Source of the DNA: Bryobacterales bacterium
GTDB taxonomy: Bacteria > Acidobacteriota > Terriglobia > Bryobacterales > Bryobacteraceae
NCBI GenBank assembly: GCA_003132865.1
Contig: PKYZ01000914.1
Span: forward strand, 1 to 5,529
Length of the DNA: 5,529 nt
Direction: 5' to 3'
Position numbers and translations under genes: made by a program
Shown: piece after piece, positions 1-5,529 of the stretch
Layout: every line of letters begins with the position of its first letter
Position numbering within the stretch: the stretch's first letter is position 1
Notes under the pieces: generated by a model
Told to the model about the DNA's origin: nothing
Database searches by the model: none
What the model saw: the letters and a program-made list of their open reading frames with translations, nothing else

Positions 1-949
1 TACACTTTTCGGATAGGAGCCCAACTATTGCCGGCCCACATTGAGGCGCCAGCCAGTTGCTTGCGTCTCTAATAGTATATGGGCTGGCTCTGTTAGGCAA
101 GAGGCCAATTCTGCTATTTTGATGTATTCATGTATTTGTTTACGGCGCTGAATTTCAATAACACCGAGGATGAGAAAGCGGCATCCGACAAGCGTAACCG
201 TTAGTCCGTGTAGACCGATACACGCACGTGCATGTTGTTGATTATACGGCCCCTGCGCGGCCAGATACTGCGCGGGAGGGATTGCCGGGAAGGCGCGATC
301 CGGCGTGCCAGATCTGGCAAGTCCAGTACGTTCACGCTACTTTCTTTTTGAAGGTTACGCCGCAGACGTTGTCCCGCGGCCGAGTATGGCGGCCAGGGAC
401 CAGAGGTCGGCATGGCCGTCTATGCGGCGGAAAGGCTTTTCAGTAAGTAGCCAAGGCCGAGGCCGCCCAACGCCGTACAATGTCGCCGTCGCGTCAGCGA
501 GTTACGTTGTGCGTGAGTCGCTCTCTCTGCCCCGCAGGCTCCCGCTGATATTATATTGGTGTTGGCCAGGCAGTTGTGCAGGGAATCGAGATCGCCCGAA
601 CCATCTCGAAGAATCGGCATCGAAGCGCCCCAACGCCGCCCTGAAGAGTTACGAGTACTGTAACTGCTGGAGCGTCTCCAAGCCGAGGAAGCGATGACGC
701 TTCCGGCCCTGCGGAATCTGGGAGTTAGAGGGCTACGGCGTGTGGATCTATCCCAGCCACGCGTCGGACCCGAGCCAGTCGAGTGCGCAGCCACCGAATG
801 CGAATCGCGGGAGCTGATCCGGAACTGGGTGCACGAAAAGTTTTCGCGGAACCTGTTATCGTGCCGCCAACTGGCTCAACCTTGGGCAGACAGCCGACCG
901 AGTACGTACGGATCGGGAATACCAAAGCCACACTCAAGCCGTCAAAGAT
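1..949. other. Gene-poor stretch with no supportable gene
   Basis: I see no convincing gene on either strand. The open frames present give Arg/Ser/Pro-rich translations without family motifs, as expected from random reading of moderately GC-rich DNA. The first 240 bases are visibly more AT-rich than the rest of the window. Small structures seen: an 8-bp direct repeat around ATGTATTC (about 122-137), a 6-bp inverted repeat CGTGTA/TACACG with a 6-base loop near 208-225, the palindrome GCACGTGC at 224-231, and CGAAAAGTTTTCG at 834-846. None can be tied to a function. A frame at 783-1034 on the plus strand runs partly antisense to the AraC-type gene; its product is not recognised and I do not call it a gene. 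Confidence 0.5.
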
Positions 950-1342
950 CTACTTGCATCCGCCGGTCCGCGATGCCATTGCGGATTTAACTAAGCCTCG
1001 CTCGGCTCTGTATCTGGAGGGCGCTAAACCATAGCATTGTGTAAACTTCCGCACGAAATGACTACGGTCGGTAACGCCGACCAACGGAAATATGGCCCTC
1101 AACGGTAATGAAGTTGTTCTGATAAGATGTTCGGCCTCCCGCATTCTGAAGTCCCGCAGGAATTTGGCCGGGCTAACGCCGACCTGATCCCGGAACAGAT
1201 GTGAGAAGTAGGAGATGGACAACCCAACGGCGCGCGCAAGATCCGGCACGTCCGCGGGCTTGTCGTGATTACGGCTAATCAGATCGATGGCGCACTGGAT
1301 TCTGACATCCGGCTCTTTGCAGCGTCGTGGCTGGGTGGCCAT
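950..1342 (-). CDS. Stand-alone AraC/XylS-family HTH transcriptional regulator
   Basis: This encodes a 130-residue protein that is essentially only the C-terminal DNA-binding half of an AraC/XylS regulator. Two helix-turn-helix units are visible. The first is at about residues 32-51 (DVPDLARAVGLSISYFSHLF type), followed by the linker GVSPAKFLRDFRMREAEHLI. The second is at about 80-100 and closes with the family signature VGVTDRSHFVRKF...YGLAPSRYR (88-112). Full AraC proteins are about 250-300 residues with an N-terminal ligand-binding domain; none is found upstream (1343-1640), so this is either a naturally solo HTH protein or a domain left behind by decay. In the second unit the small residue usually following the conserved Ile (IAxxVGF) is Phe85, a mild departure. 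The start is the ATG at 1342-1340; no strong ribosome binding site precedes it. It would bind DNA in the cytoplasm; the target and any ligand are unknown. It has no same-strand neighbour. Confidence 0.8.
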   Translation of the reverse strand: MATQPRRCKEPDVRIQCAIDLISRNHDKPADVPDLARAVGLSISYFSHLFRDQVGVSPAKFLRDFRMREAEHLIRTTSLPLRAIFPLVGVTDRSHFVRKFTQCYGLAPSRYRAERGLVKSAMASRTGGCK

Positions 1343-1354
1343 ACCACTGGAGAG

Positions 1355-1365
1355 TTTACTGTAAA
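1355..1365. promoter_or_regulatory. Palindrome TTTACTGTAAA upstream of the AraC-type gene
   Basis: This is a perfect 5-bp inverted repeat around one central base, ending 13 bases before the start codon of the minus-strand AraC-type gene. On the minus strand a TTGACG hexamer (1373-1368), close to the -35 consensus, lies just upstream, but I find no good -10 at normal spacing. The position would suit an operator or autoregulatory site. AraC proteins usually bind direct repeats rather than short palindromes, so the link is only inference, and an 11-base palindrome can arise by chance. Confidence 0.25.
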
Positions 1366-1950
1366 TCGCGTCAACTTACAAGACATTTCGATGCCCTAGC
1401 AACGAGCAGCCTCTATAGTACTGCTAGTTCTCCCGGTTCGCCCCAGTTTGTCACGAACTGCAACTAAGAAGGATCGAGAATATCAGAAGCAAACGTTTAC
1501 GATTCCGTAGATGTATAGAGCAATTGGTATGGTACTGCCTGCGCGGGAGCCGAACGCGTTCAGTGCACTTGCATAGTGAAGTTCCGTCGGTTGAAGGTGT
1601 TACGGCCTTGGAGTGACGCGTTTCCCTATTCATGATGACGGTCGTTCACAGGAGCACGTCCTTCATAGCTACGATCCTCCCGCTTCTCACCCCCGGTTCA
1701 TCCGTACGTATCTGTGGCGTATGTCGTCACGCGCGGCCTTTAGTGCACGGTTTGCGGAGTGGTACTCTCGCGCTTTTACGCCGAGGGAAAGTTCTTCCGA
1801 GCAAGACGCTCACTCAAGACCCCGTCTTCTGACGGACCGGTCATTTCGCGCGATGCGTAGCCGCGCCCATACGTGGCCGGCCGGGTGAAGGTCCCCGATC
1901 ATCCGAACTCGTCTCTTTCTGAACTCCGGCCAGGGTAGAGCAACACCGTC

Positions 1951-1965
1951 TGCGCCGCAGGCGCA
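1951..1965. repeat. Small hairpin TGCGCC-GCA-GGCGCA
   Basis: A perfect 6-bp inverted repeat with a 3-base loop. It is not followed by a T tract, so it is not a standard intrinsic terminator, and no gene ends just before it. It is the first of several short palindromes clustered up to about 2110. Confidence 0.3.
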
Positions 1966-2075
1966 ATCATCCGTCGATCATTCAGGTGCCTCGCCGAGGG
2001 TACAACTTCGTCTCGAAGGCGGGGGGACCCGTTGACAACCGGCAGGTCCCGGCTTGGCAGCCGATCTGTCAATCA

Positions 2076-2087
2076 CCGCGATCGCGG
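2076..2087. repeat. Perfect 12-bp palindrome CCGCGATCGCGG
   Basis: The 12 bases read the same on both strands, with the octamer GCGATCGC at the core. It sits inside the palindrome-dense GC-rich patch and is directly followed by a further stem (CAGCGG at 2089-2094 with CCGCTG at 2103-2108). No nearby gene explains it as an operator. GCGATCGC is over-represented in some cyanobacterial genomes (HIP1), but one copy here says nothing about that. Confidence 0.4.
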
Positions 2088-2430
2088 GCAGCGGTTTGCG
2101 GCCCGCTGTGCCGCGTTCAAGCCCGGCTCCAGTAAGGGCGGGGCGCCAACTGCCGCCACCAGCGGACGCCCGGAGGGAGCTATCGGCGCCCGCCTTGCGC
2201 GGCATGCTTGACAAATCCCCGCCCAAAAGTGTCGCAAAAGTCGGGGCCCGGCGCGTACCGTAATGACTCTAATGCGTGGCAACGATCTCGCCGCCAGGAT
2301 AGCTTCTGCCTTCCGCGTGCGGGTTCACGCCCCGGAATATACGTTTCCACCTGCAAATATTGCCTCTGCTCCTTGCGCGCCACCGGCTGCCCGGAAATCG
2401 TGCGAATCGTTCGCGCGGATCACGCCCCGG

Positions 2431-2770
2431 TTGGCGGAAAAGGTCCATCGCGCCGGTAATCGCGCCGCTGGCCCTGGGTGTTACGGCCTATCATAAGGTG
2501 CGGCGGTTGCCGCCGCGGTGGTGGAGCGGTTCGGCCGCCTTGATATTTGCGTGGCGAACGCGGGCGGTTTTCCTGCGAAGAGATCCTCTCGAAACCACAT
2601 CGACGATTGGCGCGCAGCGGCCGAACTGAACCTGATGAGCACGGTCTATTTGAACCATGGAAGCGCCGTCGGCGATGCAACGGCAGCACTGGGCCGGTTC
2701 ATCGCCATCACGCCGGCCGCGAACGACCAGCCGGTCAGGACACGGCGGCGAGCAGGAGTAACACATCGGA
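2431..2770 (+). pseudogene. Decayed short-chain dehydrogenase/reductase (SDR) fragment
   Basis: In one frame, 2497-2754 reads like the middle of a classical SDR: an Ala/Val-rich helix, then VVERFGRLDICVANAGG with the NAG signature (2557-2565), a DDWRAAAELNLMSTVYL segment with the LNL motif (2626-2634), and a GRFIAIT beta strand (about 2692-2712). The same frame upstream to about 2431 (LAEKVHRAGNRAAGPG) is compatible with the preceding SDR segment but is interrupted by TAA at 2494-2496. Key parts are gone: no N-terminal TGxxxGxG cofactor motif is found upstream; the position after the IT strand, where SDRs carry the catalytic Ser, is Pro (2713-2715); and no YxxxK follows. From about 2760 similarity fades, although the frame stays open to 2853. 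Intact SDRs are about 250 residues NAD(P)-dependent oxidoreductases. I read this as a pseudogene whose tail runs into the start of the next gene. Family call is firm; exact ends are not. Confidence 0.65.
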
Positions 2771-2811
2771 CACGTTTTGTTATCACTGATGTTAGCGCAG
2801 CCGCCGCGCGT

Positions 2812-2815
2812 GGAG
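2812..2815 (+). promoter_or_regulatory. Shine-Dalgarno-like GGAG upstream of an alternative start
   Basis: GGAG is followed by 9 bases and then an in-frame ATG at 2825. If used, it would give the nucleotide-sugar dehydrogenase 12 extra N-terminal residues (MKFACMRLYDRY), which lie outside the Rossmann fold. The ATG at 2861 has no Shine-Dalgarno of its own, so this site decides between the two starts. Confidence 0.35.
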
Positions 2816-2848
2816 TTCAAATCGATGAAATTCGCCTGTATGCGGCTG

Positions 2849-2854
2849 TATGAT
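2849..2854 (+). promoter_or_regulatory. Possible -10 element TATGAT for a leaderless transcript
   Basis: TATGAT differs from the -10 consensus at one base and ends 6 bases before the ATG at 2861, which would put transcription initiation at or next to the start codon. No good -35 lies 16-18 bases upstream. This would explain the missing Shine-Dalgarno at 2861; it is inference from position alone. Confidence 0.3.
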
Positions 2855-2860
2855 AGATAT

Positions 2861-4180
2861 ATGACAACGGCCGCCACGGAAACCACCGCCAGCATACTGG
2901 AAGAAAAAATCGCGTCGCGCCGCGCGCGCGTGGGAATCGTGGGTCTCGGTTATGTGGGACTGCCCCTAGCCGTGGAGTTCGCCAAGGCCGGCTTCTCCGT
3001 CACCGGCATCGACCTGCACGCCGGCAAGACCGAGCGCGTCAATGCGGGCGATTCCTATGTGGGCGACATTCCCAGCGCCGTGTTATCCAAGCTCGTCCAG
3101 GAGGGCAAGCTGCGCGCCACCACCGATTTCGGCGCGGTGCGCGACCTGGACACCGTCAACATCTGCGTGCCCACGCCGCTGCGCAAGACCAAAGACCCGG
3201 ATATGAGCTACATCGTGTCCGCCTGCGAGGAAATCGTCAAGCATTTCCATGCCGGAATGCTCATCATCCTGGAATCGACCACCTATCCCGGCACTACCGT
3301 AGAGTTGCTGCTGCCCATGTTCGAAAAATCCGGCCTGCGCGTGGGGCAGGATTTCTTCCTGTGCTTTTCGCCCGAGCGGGTCGATCCCGGCAATCCGAAG
3401 TACCAGACGGCCAACATCCCCAAAGTAGTGGGCGGCGCCACCCCCGCCTGCACTGAAATGGGCCGGCTGTTCTACTCGCAAGCCCTGTCGAGCGTGGTGC
3501 CGGTCAGTTCCACCCAGGTGGCGGAGATGGTCAAGCTGCTCGAAAATACGTTCCGCATGATCAACATCGGACTGGTCAACGAAATGGCGCTGATGTGCGA
3601 CCGTATGGACATCAACGTTTGGGAGGTGATCGAGGCGGCCGCCACCAAGCCATTCGGATTCATGCCGTTCTATCCCGGTCCGGGCCTGGGCGGCCATTGT
3701 ATTCCGATCGATCCGTTTTATCTCTCCTGGAAGACGAAGCAGGCCGGGATCGAGGCCCGCTTCATCGAGTTGGCGGGCTATATCAACGGCCAGATGCCGC
3801 ACTTCGTGGTGGACAAAATCCAGAACGCGCTCAACGATGCCGGTAAGCCGGTGAAGGGATCGCACATCCACATCCTGGGCGTCGCCTATAAGAAGGATAT
3901 CGAGGACCTCCGGGAATCTCCTGCCCTGGATGTCATGCTGCTGCTGAAGCGGCGCGGCGCCCGGCTCACCTACAGCGATCCATATGTGCCGCAGCTTCAA
4001 TTAGATGGCGACGATTTGTACGCCCAGCCGGAGGCCCTGGCCGGGGAGGCCGATTGCGCGGCGATCATCACCGACCACTCGTCGTTCGATTACCCGCGGA
4101 TCGCCGCCCAATCCCGCTTGATCGTCGATACGCGCAACGCCCTGAAAGGTGTGAATTCCGCTCACATTGTGCGTTTATAG
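2861..4180 (+). CDS. wbpA: Nucleotide-sugar dehydrogenase, UDP-N-acetylglucosamine 6-dehydrogenase (WbpA) type
   Basis: A 439-residue cytoplasmic NAD-dependent enzyme of the UDP-glucose/GDP-mannose dehydrogenase superfamily, full length for the WbpA group. It oxidises C6 of a UDP-sugar twice (alcohol to carboxylate), making a UDP-uronic acid for O-antigen, capsule or exopolysaccharide. Visible in order: the Rossmann motif GLGYVG (28-33); ESTTYPGTT (138-146); SPERVDPGNP from 170; the central helix with Lys225 and ENTFRMINIGLVNE; the catalytic Cys280 in GPGLGGHCIPIDPFYL; and the C-terminal UDP-binding domain with GVAYKKDIEDLRESP. All key residues are intact. The STTYPGTT and GHCIPIDPFYL wording fits the UDP-GlcNAc (WbpA) rather than UDP-glucose group, but UDP-ManNAc or another HexNAc cannot be excluded. 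The ATG at 2861 is chosen because MTTAATETT leads straight into the fold; ATG 2825 has the better ribosome binding site and TTG 2777 is unlikely. Next gene follows 58 bases on, same strand. Partner enzymes of the Wbp pathway are not in the window. Confidence 0.9.
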   Translation: MTTAATETTASILEEKIASRRARVGIVGLGYVGLPLAVEFAKAGFSVTGIDLHAGKTERVNAGDSYVGDIPSAVLSKLVQEGKLRATTDFGAVRDLDTVNICVPTPLRKTKDPDMSYIVSACEEIVKHFHAGMLIILESTTYPGTTVELLLPMFEKSGLRVGQDFFLCFSPERVDPGNPKYQTANIPKVVGGATPACTEMGRLFYSQALSSVVPVSSTQVAEMVKLLENTFRMINIGLVNEMALMCDRMDINVWEVIEAAATKPFGFMPFYPGPGLGGHCIPIDPFYLSWKTKQAGIEARFIELAGYINGQMPHFVVDKIQNALNDAGKPVKGSHIHILGVAYKKDIEDLRESPALDVMLLLKRRGARLTYSDPYVPQLQLDGDDLYAQPEALAGEADCAAIITDHSSFDYPRIAAQSRLIVDTRNALKGVNSAHIVRL

Positions 4181-4186
4181 AAACGC
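4171..4186 (+). promoter_or_regulatory. Hairpin straddling the dehydrogenase stop codon
   Basis: GCGTTT and AAACGC form a perfect 6-bp stem around the 4-base loop ATAG, which contains part of the last codon and the TAG stop (4178-4180). No T tract follows, so it is not a standard intrinsic terminator. It could be an mRNA-stabilising 3' hairpin or partial terminator between the two genes. Confidence 0.35.
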
Positions 4187-4193
4187 GAAGCCA

Positions 4194-4199
4194 TTGACA
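4194..4199 (+). promoter_or_regulatory. Perfect -35 hexamer TTGACA in the intergenic gap
   Basis: TTGACA matches the -35 consensus exactly and lies 39 bases before the FecR-protein start. The best hexamer at 17-base spacing is GATCCT (4217-4222), which matches the -10 consensus at only three of six positions. It may be a weak or activator-dependent promoter giving the second gene independent expression, or a chance match. Confidence 0.3.
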
Positions 4200-4227
4200 A
4201 ACGTCCCAATTGCGCAGATCCTTGATT

Positions 4228-4233
4228 AAGGAG
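4228..4233 (+). promoter_or_regulatory. Strong Shine-Dalgarno AAGGAG for the FecR-domain gene
   Basis: AAGGAG followed by five T residues and then ATG at 4239. This fixes the start of the FecR-domain protein and is much stronger than any site in front of the dehydrogenase, suggesting efficient translation of the second gene. Confidence 0.75.
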
Positions 4234-4238
4234 TTTTT

Positions 4239-5333
4239 ATGCGACCGGCAGGGAGATTAGCTCTTGGCGTTTTGGCCCTCGCGGCTGGCAGTATTGCCGC
4301 CTTGGCCCAGTCCGCGGTAATCTCGGCCCGCTCCGGGCTGATCCACTACGTGGAAGGCCAGGTTTACCTGGGCGACCAACTGGTGGAGACCAAATTCGGC
4401 GTTTTTCCGGAAGTGAAGGAAAACCAACAGCTCAAAACCGAGGAAGGACGCGCGGAGGTGCTGCTGACTCCCGGCGTTTTCCTGCGCCTCGGCGAGAACA
4501 GCTCTTTCCGCATGATTACCAACCGCCTGATCGATACACGCCTGGAATTCCTCGCAGGCTCCGCGATTGTCGAGGCCGAAGACATCGGCAAGGATAACTC
4601 CATCACGGTGGTTTATCGGGATGCTACCGTTCACCCTGTTAAGAAGGGCGTCTACCGGTTCGACTCCGGCGACAACGAATTGCGCGTTTACGATGGGCTG
4701 GCCGAGGTGACTGCCGGCGACCAAACGGTGGAAGTGAAGGAAGGCCATTTGATCGCGCTGGATACGCTGGCGGTGCACAAGTTCGACAAGACGGTCACCG
4801 ATGCGCTGAACCGCTGGAGCGAGCGCCGCGACGGGTATGTTTCCATGGCCAACGTGGCGGCGGCAAACACCCTGCGCACTTCCCTGTTCAGCGGCGGCAA
4901 CCTGTTTTCGAGCGGGTGGTACTATAATCCATTCTTCGGCATGTATACTTATGTCCCTGGCCTAGGCGGGATGTTCTACAGCCCTTTTGGAAACCCCTTC
5001 TTTAGTCCGTTCGACGTGTATATGGCGTACATGCCTGGCTTCTATTACCCCGGTTACTACGGAAATTACGGATACAATTCGGGTTACTCCAACGCGTATA
5101 ACTCGGTGAACTACAGGAGTGTGCCGGTGCCGGCGCGCTCGAGTGGTTCCGGCGCGTTCGGGTCCGGCGGGTCGGTCGCTTCGGGTCACGGGCCGTCACA
5201 CGGATCTTCTGGTAGCGTCTCTTCGGGTAGCGTCTCCTCGGGCACTGTCAACGCCGGCAGTTCCGGGGGGATCTCGCACGGTGGTGGTGGTTGCGCTGTT
5301 GGCGGTGGTGGCGGCGGCGGTAGCCACCACTAG
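4239..5333 (+). CDS. Exported FecR-domain protein with aromatic- and Ser/Gly-rich tail
   Basis: A 364-residue secreted protein. Residues 1-23 form a signal peptide (MRPAGR, a hydrophobic Leu/Ala core, then ALA before Gln24). Residues about 33-180 match the FecR-type beta domain: GLIHYVEGQVYLGD, a 'QQLKTEEGRAEVLL' strand, LRLGENSSFRM (82-92), then a second half with GVYRFD (137-142) and ELRVYDGLAEV (147-157). A short helical LNRWSERRD follows (190-198). Residues about 222-295 are rich in Tyr, Phe, Pro, Gly and Asn (YYNPFFGMYTYVPG type). Residues about 298-364 are Ser/Gly low-complexity with GSVSS repeats, a single Cys352, a Gly run and a final His-His. FecR itself is an inner-membrane signal transducer in iron uptake. 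This protein has no transmembrane helix after the signal and no FecI sigma gene nearby, so a periplasmic or surface scaffold role is likelier; its actual function is unknown. It lies just after the sugar dehydrogenase, suggesting an envelope role. Confidence 0.85.
   Translation: MRPAGRLALGVLALAAGSIAALAQSAVISARSGLIHYVEGQVYLGDQLVETKFGVFPEVKENQQLKTEEGRAEVLLTPGVFLRLGENSSFRMITNRLIDTRLEFLAGSAIVEAEDIGKDNSITVVYRDATVHPVKKGVYRFDSGDNELRVYDGLAEVTAGDQTVEVKEGHLIALDTLAVHKFDKTVTDALNRWSERRDGYVSMANVAAANTLRTSLFSGGNLFSSGWYYNPFFGMYTYVPGLGGMFYSPFGNPFFSPFDVYMAYMPGFYYPGYYGNYGYNSGYSNAYNSVNYRSVPVPARSSGSGAFGSGGSVASGHGPSHGSSGSVSSGSVSSGTVNAGSSGGISHGGGGCAVGGGGGGGSHH
5211..5240 (+). repeat. Tandem 15-bp repeat encoding GSVSS
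   Basis: Two adjoining units, GGTAGCGTCTCTTCG and GGTAGCGTCTCCTCG, differ at one base and encode GSVSS twice; a third, diverged unit encodes GTVNA (5241-5255). It lies in the Ser/Gly tail of the FecR-domain protein. Near-identity at DNA level, including synonymous positions, points to recent slippage or unequal duplication in this tail. Confidence 0.7.
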
Positions 5334-5343
5334 AATGTGGCGC

Positions 5344-5357
5344 ACGCACTCGTGCGT
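5344..5357 (+). terminator. Possible weak terminator hairpin after the FecR-domain gene
   Basis: ACGCAC and GTGCGT form a perfect inverted repeat 10 bases after the TAG stop, best folded as 5 bp with a CTCG tetraloop. The only T tract is a short TTTT about 15 bases further on, so as a Rho-independent terminator it is poor. It may be a 3'-end hairpin; the stronger palindromes further right may do the terminating. Confidence 0.3.
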
Positions 5358-5401
5358 AATGCCGCATACTTTTCCTGTAACCGAGCACCTGCATTAATCG
5401 T

Positions 5402-5511
5402 GGGGCGGTCCCCCTGGACCGCGGCCGACGCCCTCGTCGGCCTGTCGCGGTTGTCGAGAGCCTTGGTTCTTCGAGCGAAGAGCGGGTCAGGGGGACCCGC
5501 GCAGACGAGGG
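5402..5511. repeat. REP-like cluster of four palindromes
   Basis: Four hairpins are packed into about 110 bases. H1: GCGGTCC/GGACCGC (5405-5422), 7 bp, loop CCCT. H2: GGCCGACG/CGTCGGCC (5423-5442), 8 bp, loop CCCT, directly abutting H1. H3: 5466-5483, 7 bp including one G-T pair, loop GAGC. H4: GCGGGTC/GACCCGC (5482-5500), 7 bp, loop AGGGG. Parts of the left pair return inverted on the right: GGTCCCCCTG (5407-5416) against CAGGGGGACC (5488-5497), and CCCTCGTC (5431-5438) against GACGAGGG (5504-5511). These two pairings cross, so they look like inverted module copies rather than one nested fold. No open frame fits. It resembles a REP/BIME-type intergenic repeat, perhaps also acting as a bidirectional terminator; whether it is repeated in the genome cannot be seen here. 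Confidence 0.6.
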
Positions 5512-5529
5512 AATAGGCGTTAAAATAAG

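Larger units (their letters stand above)
1366..2430. other. Gene-poor stretch with no supportable gene
   Basis: Over a kilobase with only short open frames on both strands, none with a recognisable family motif, signal peptide or plausible ribosome binding site. The left part (to about 1950) has mixed composition; from about 1985 to 2260 the sequence is markedly GC-rich. The right part contains many short palindromes, listed separately. I see no tRNA cloverleaf, transposase or integrase remnant, or CRISPR-type spacing. It may be decayed coding sequence or long intergenic DNA; the sequence alone does not tell which. Confidence 0.5.

Noticed and set aside
305..697. 130-codon plus-strand frame, and a 124-codon antisense frame at 420-794
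   Set aside because: Both translations are Arg/Ser/Pro-rich without motifs and overlap each other; length alone is within chance for this composition.
783..1034. 83-codon plus-strand frame overlapping the AraC-type gene
   Set aside because: No recognised family or ribosome binding site, and its right part is antisense to the well-supported HTH protein.
2263..2430. N-terminal part of the SDR searched for upstream of the fragment
   Set aside because: No TGxxxGxG-like motif is readable in any plus-strand frame, so the pseudogene is not extended left of about 2431.
1596..2489. 13-base direct match GGTGTTACGGCCT at 1596-1608 and 2477-2489, considered as attachment sites or element ends
   Set aside because: A 13-base match within 5.5 kb is not far from chance, nothing integrase- or transposase-like lies between the copies, and the match does not extend.
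3083..4000. Long open frame (305 codons) on the minus strand inside the dehydrogenase gene
   Set aside because: It is antisense to a full-length enzyme with all motifs intact; its His/Gly/Arg-rich translation is typical of the shadow of a GC-rich gene.
4257..4778. 173-codon open frame on the minus strand inside the FecR-domain gene
   Set aside because: Antisense shadow of a gene with signal peptide, FecR motifs and a strong ribosome binding site; it has no motif of its own.
5334..5529. CRISPR array considered for the hairpin-rich right end
   Set aside because: The palindromes differ in stem sequence and spacing; there are no regularly spaced identical repeats with unique spacers.

Overview
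The window looks like chromosomal DNA of a soil-type Acidobacteriota, most likely near Bryobacterales/Solibacter. That placement is an inference from three things: a moderately high GC content in the coding part; a secreted FecR-domain protein ending in an aromatic-rich then Ser/Gly-rich tail; and a stand-alone AraC-type DNA-binding domain. No rRNA or marker gene is present to confirm it.

The left half (about 1-2800) is gene-poor. Its only intact-looking gene is a 130-residue AraC/XylS-type HTH protein on the minus strand (950-1342). The stretches 1-949 and 1343-2430 carry no open frame I can defend and no RNA gene I recognise. A GC-rich, palindrome-dense patch lies at about 1951-2110. At 2431-2770 is a decayed fragment of a short-chain dehydrogenase/reductase (SDR): it keeps the NAG and LNL signatures but has lost its N-terminal nucleotide-binding region, the catalytic Ser and the Tyr/Lys pair, and has an in-frame stop near its left end.

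The right half is dense and co-directional on the plus strand. A full-length nucleotide-sugar dehydrogenase of the WbpA type (UDP-N-acetylglucosamine 6-dehydrogenase-like, 2861-4180) is followed after 58 bases by a 364-residue exported FecR-domain protein (4239-5333) with a strong AAGGAG ribosome binding site. A perfect 6-bp hairpin straddles the dehydrogenase stop codon, and a consensus TTGACA lies in the gap, so the second gene may have its own promoter as well as read-through. Together the two suggest an envelope or exopolysaccharide role: one makes an activated uronic-acid sugar in the cytoplasm, the other is exported. A direct functional link is not shown.

The right end (5402-5511) is a compact run of four hairpins, two of them abutting and sharing the same CCCT tetraloop, with parts that recur in inverted orientation. 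It resembles a REP-like intergenic palindromic element and is the most unusual non-coding structure here. I do not see a complete new multi-gene system in the window.
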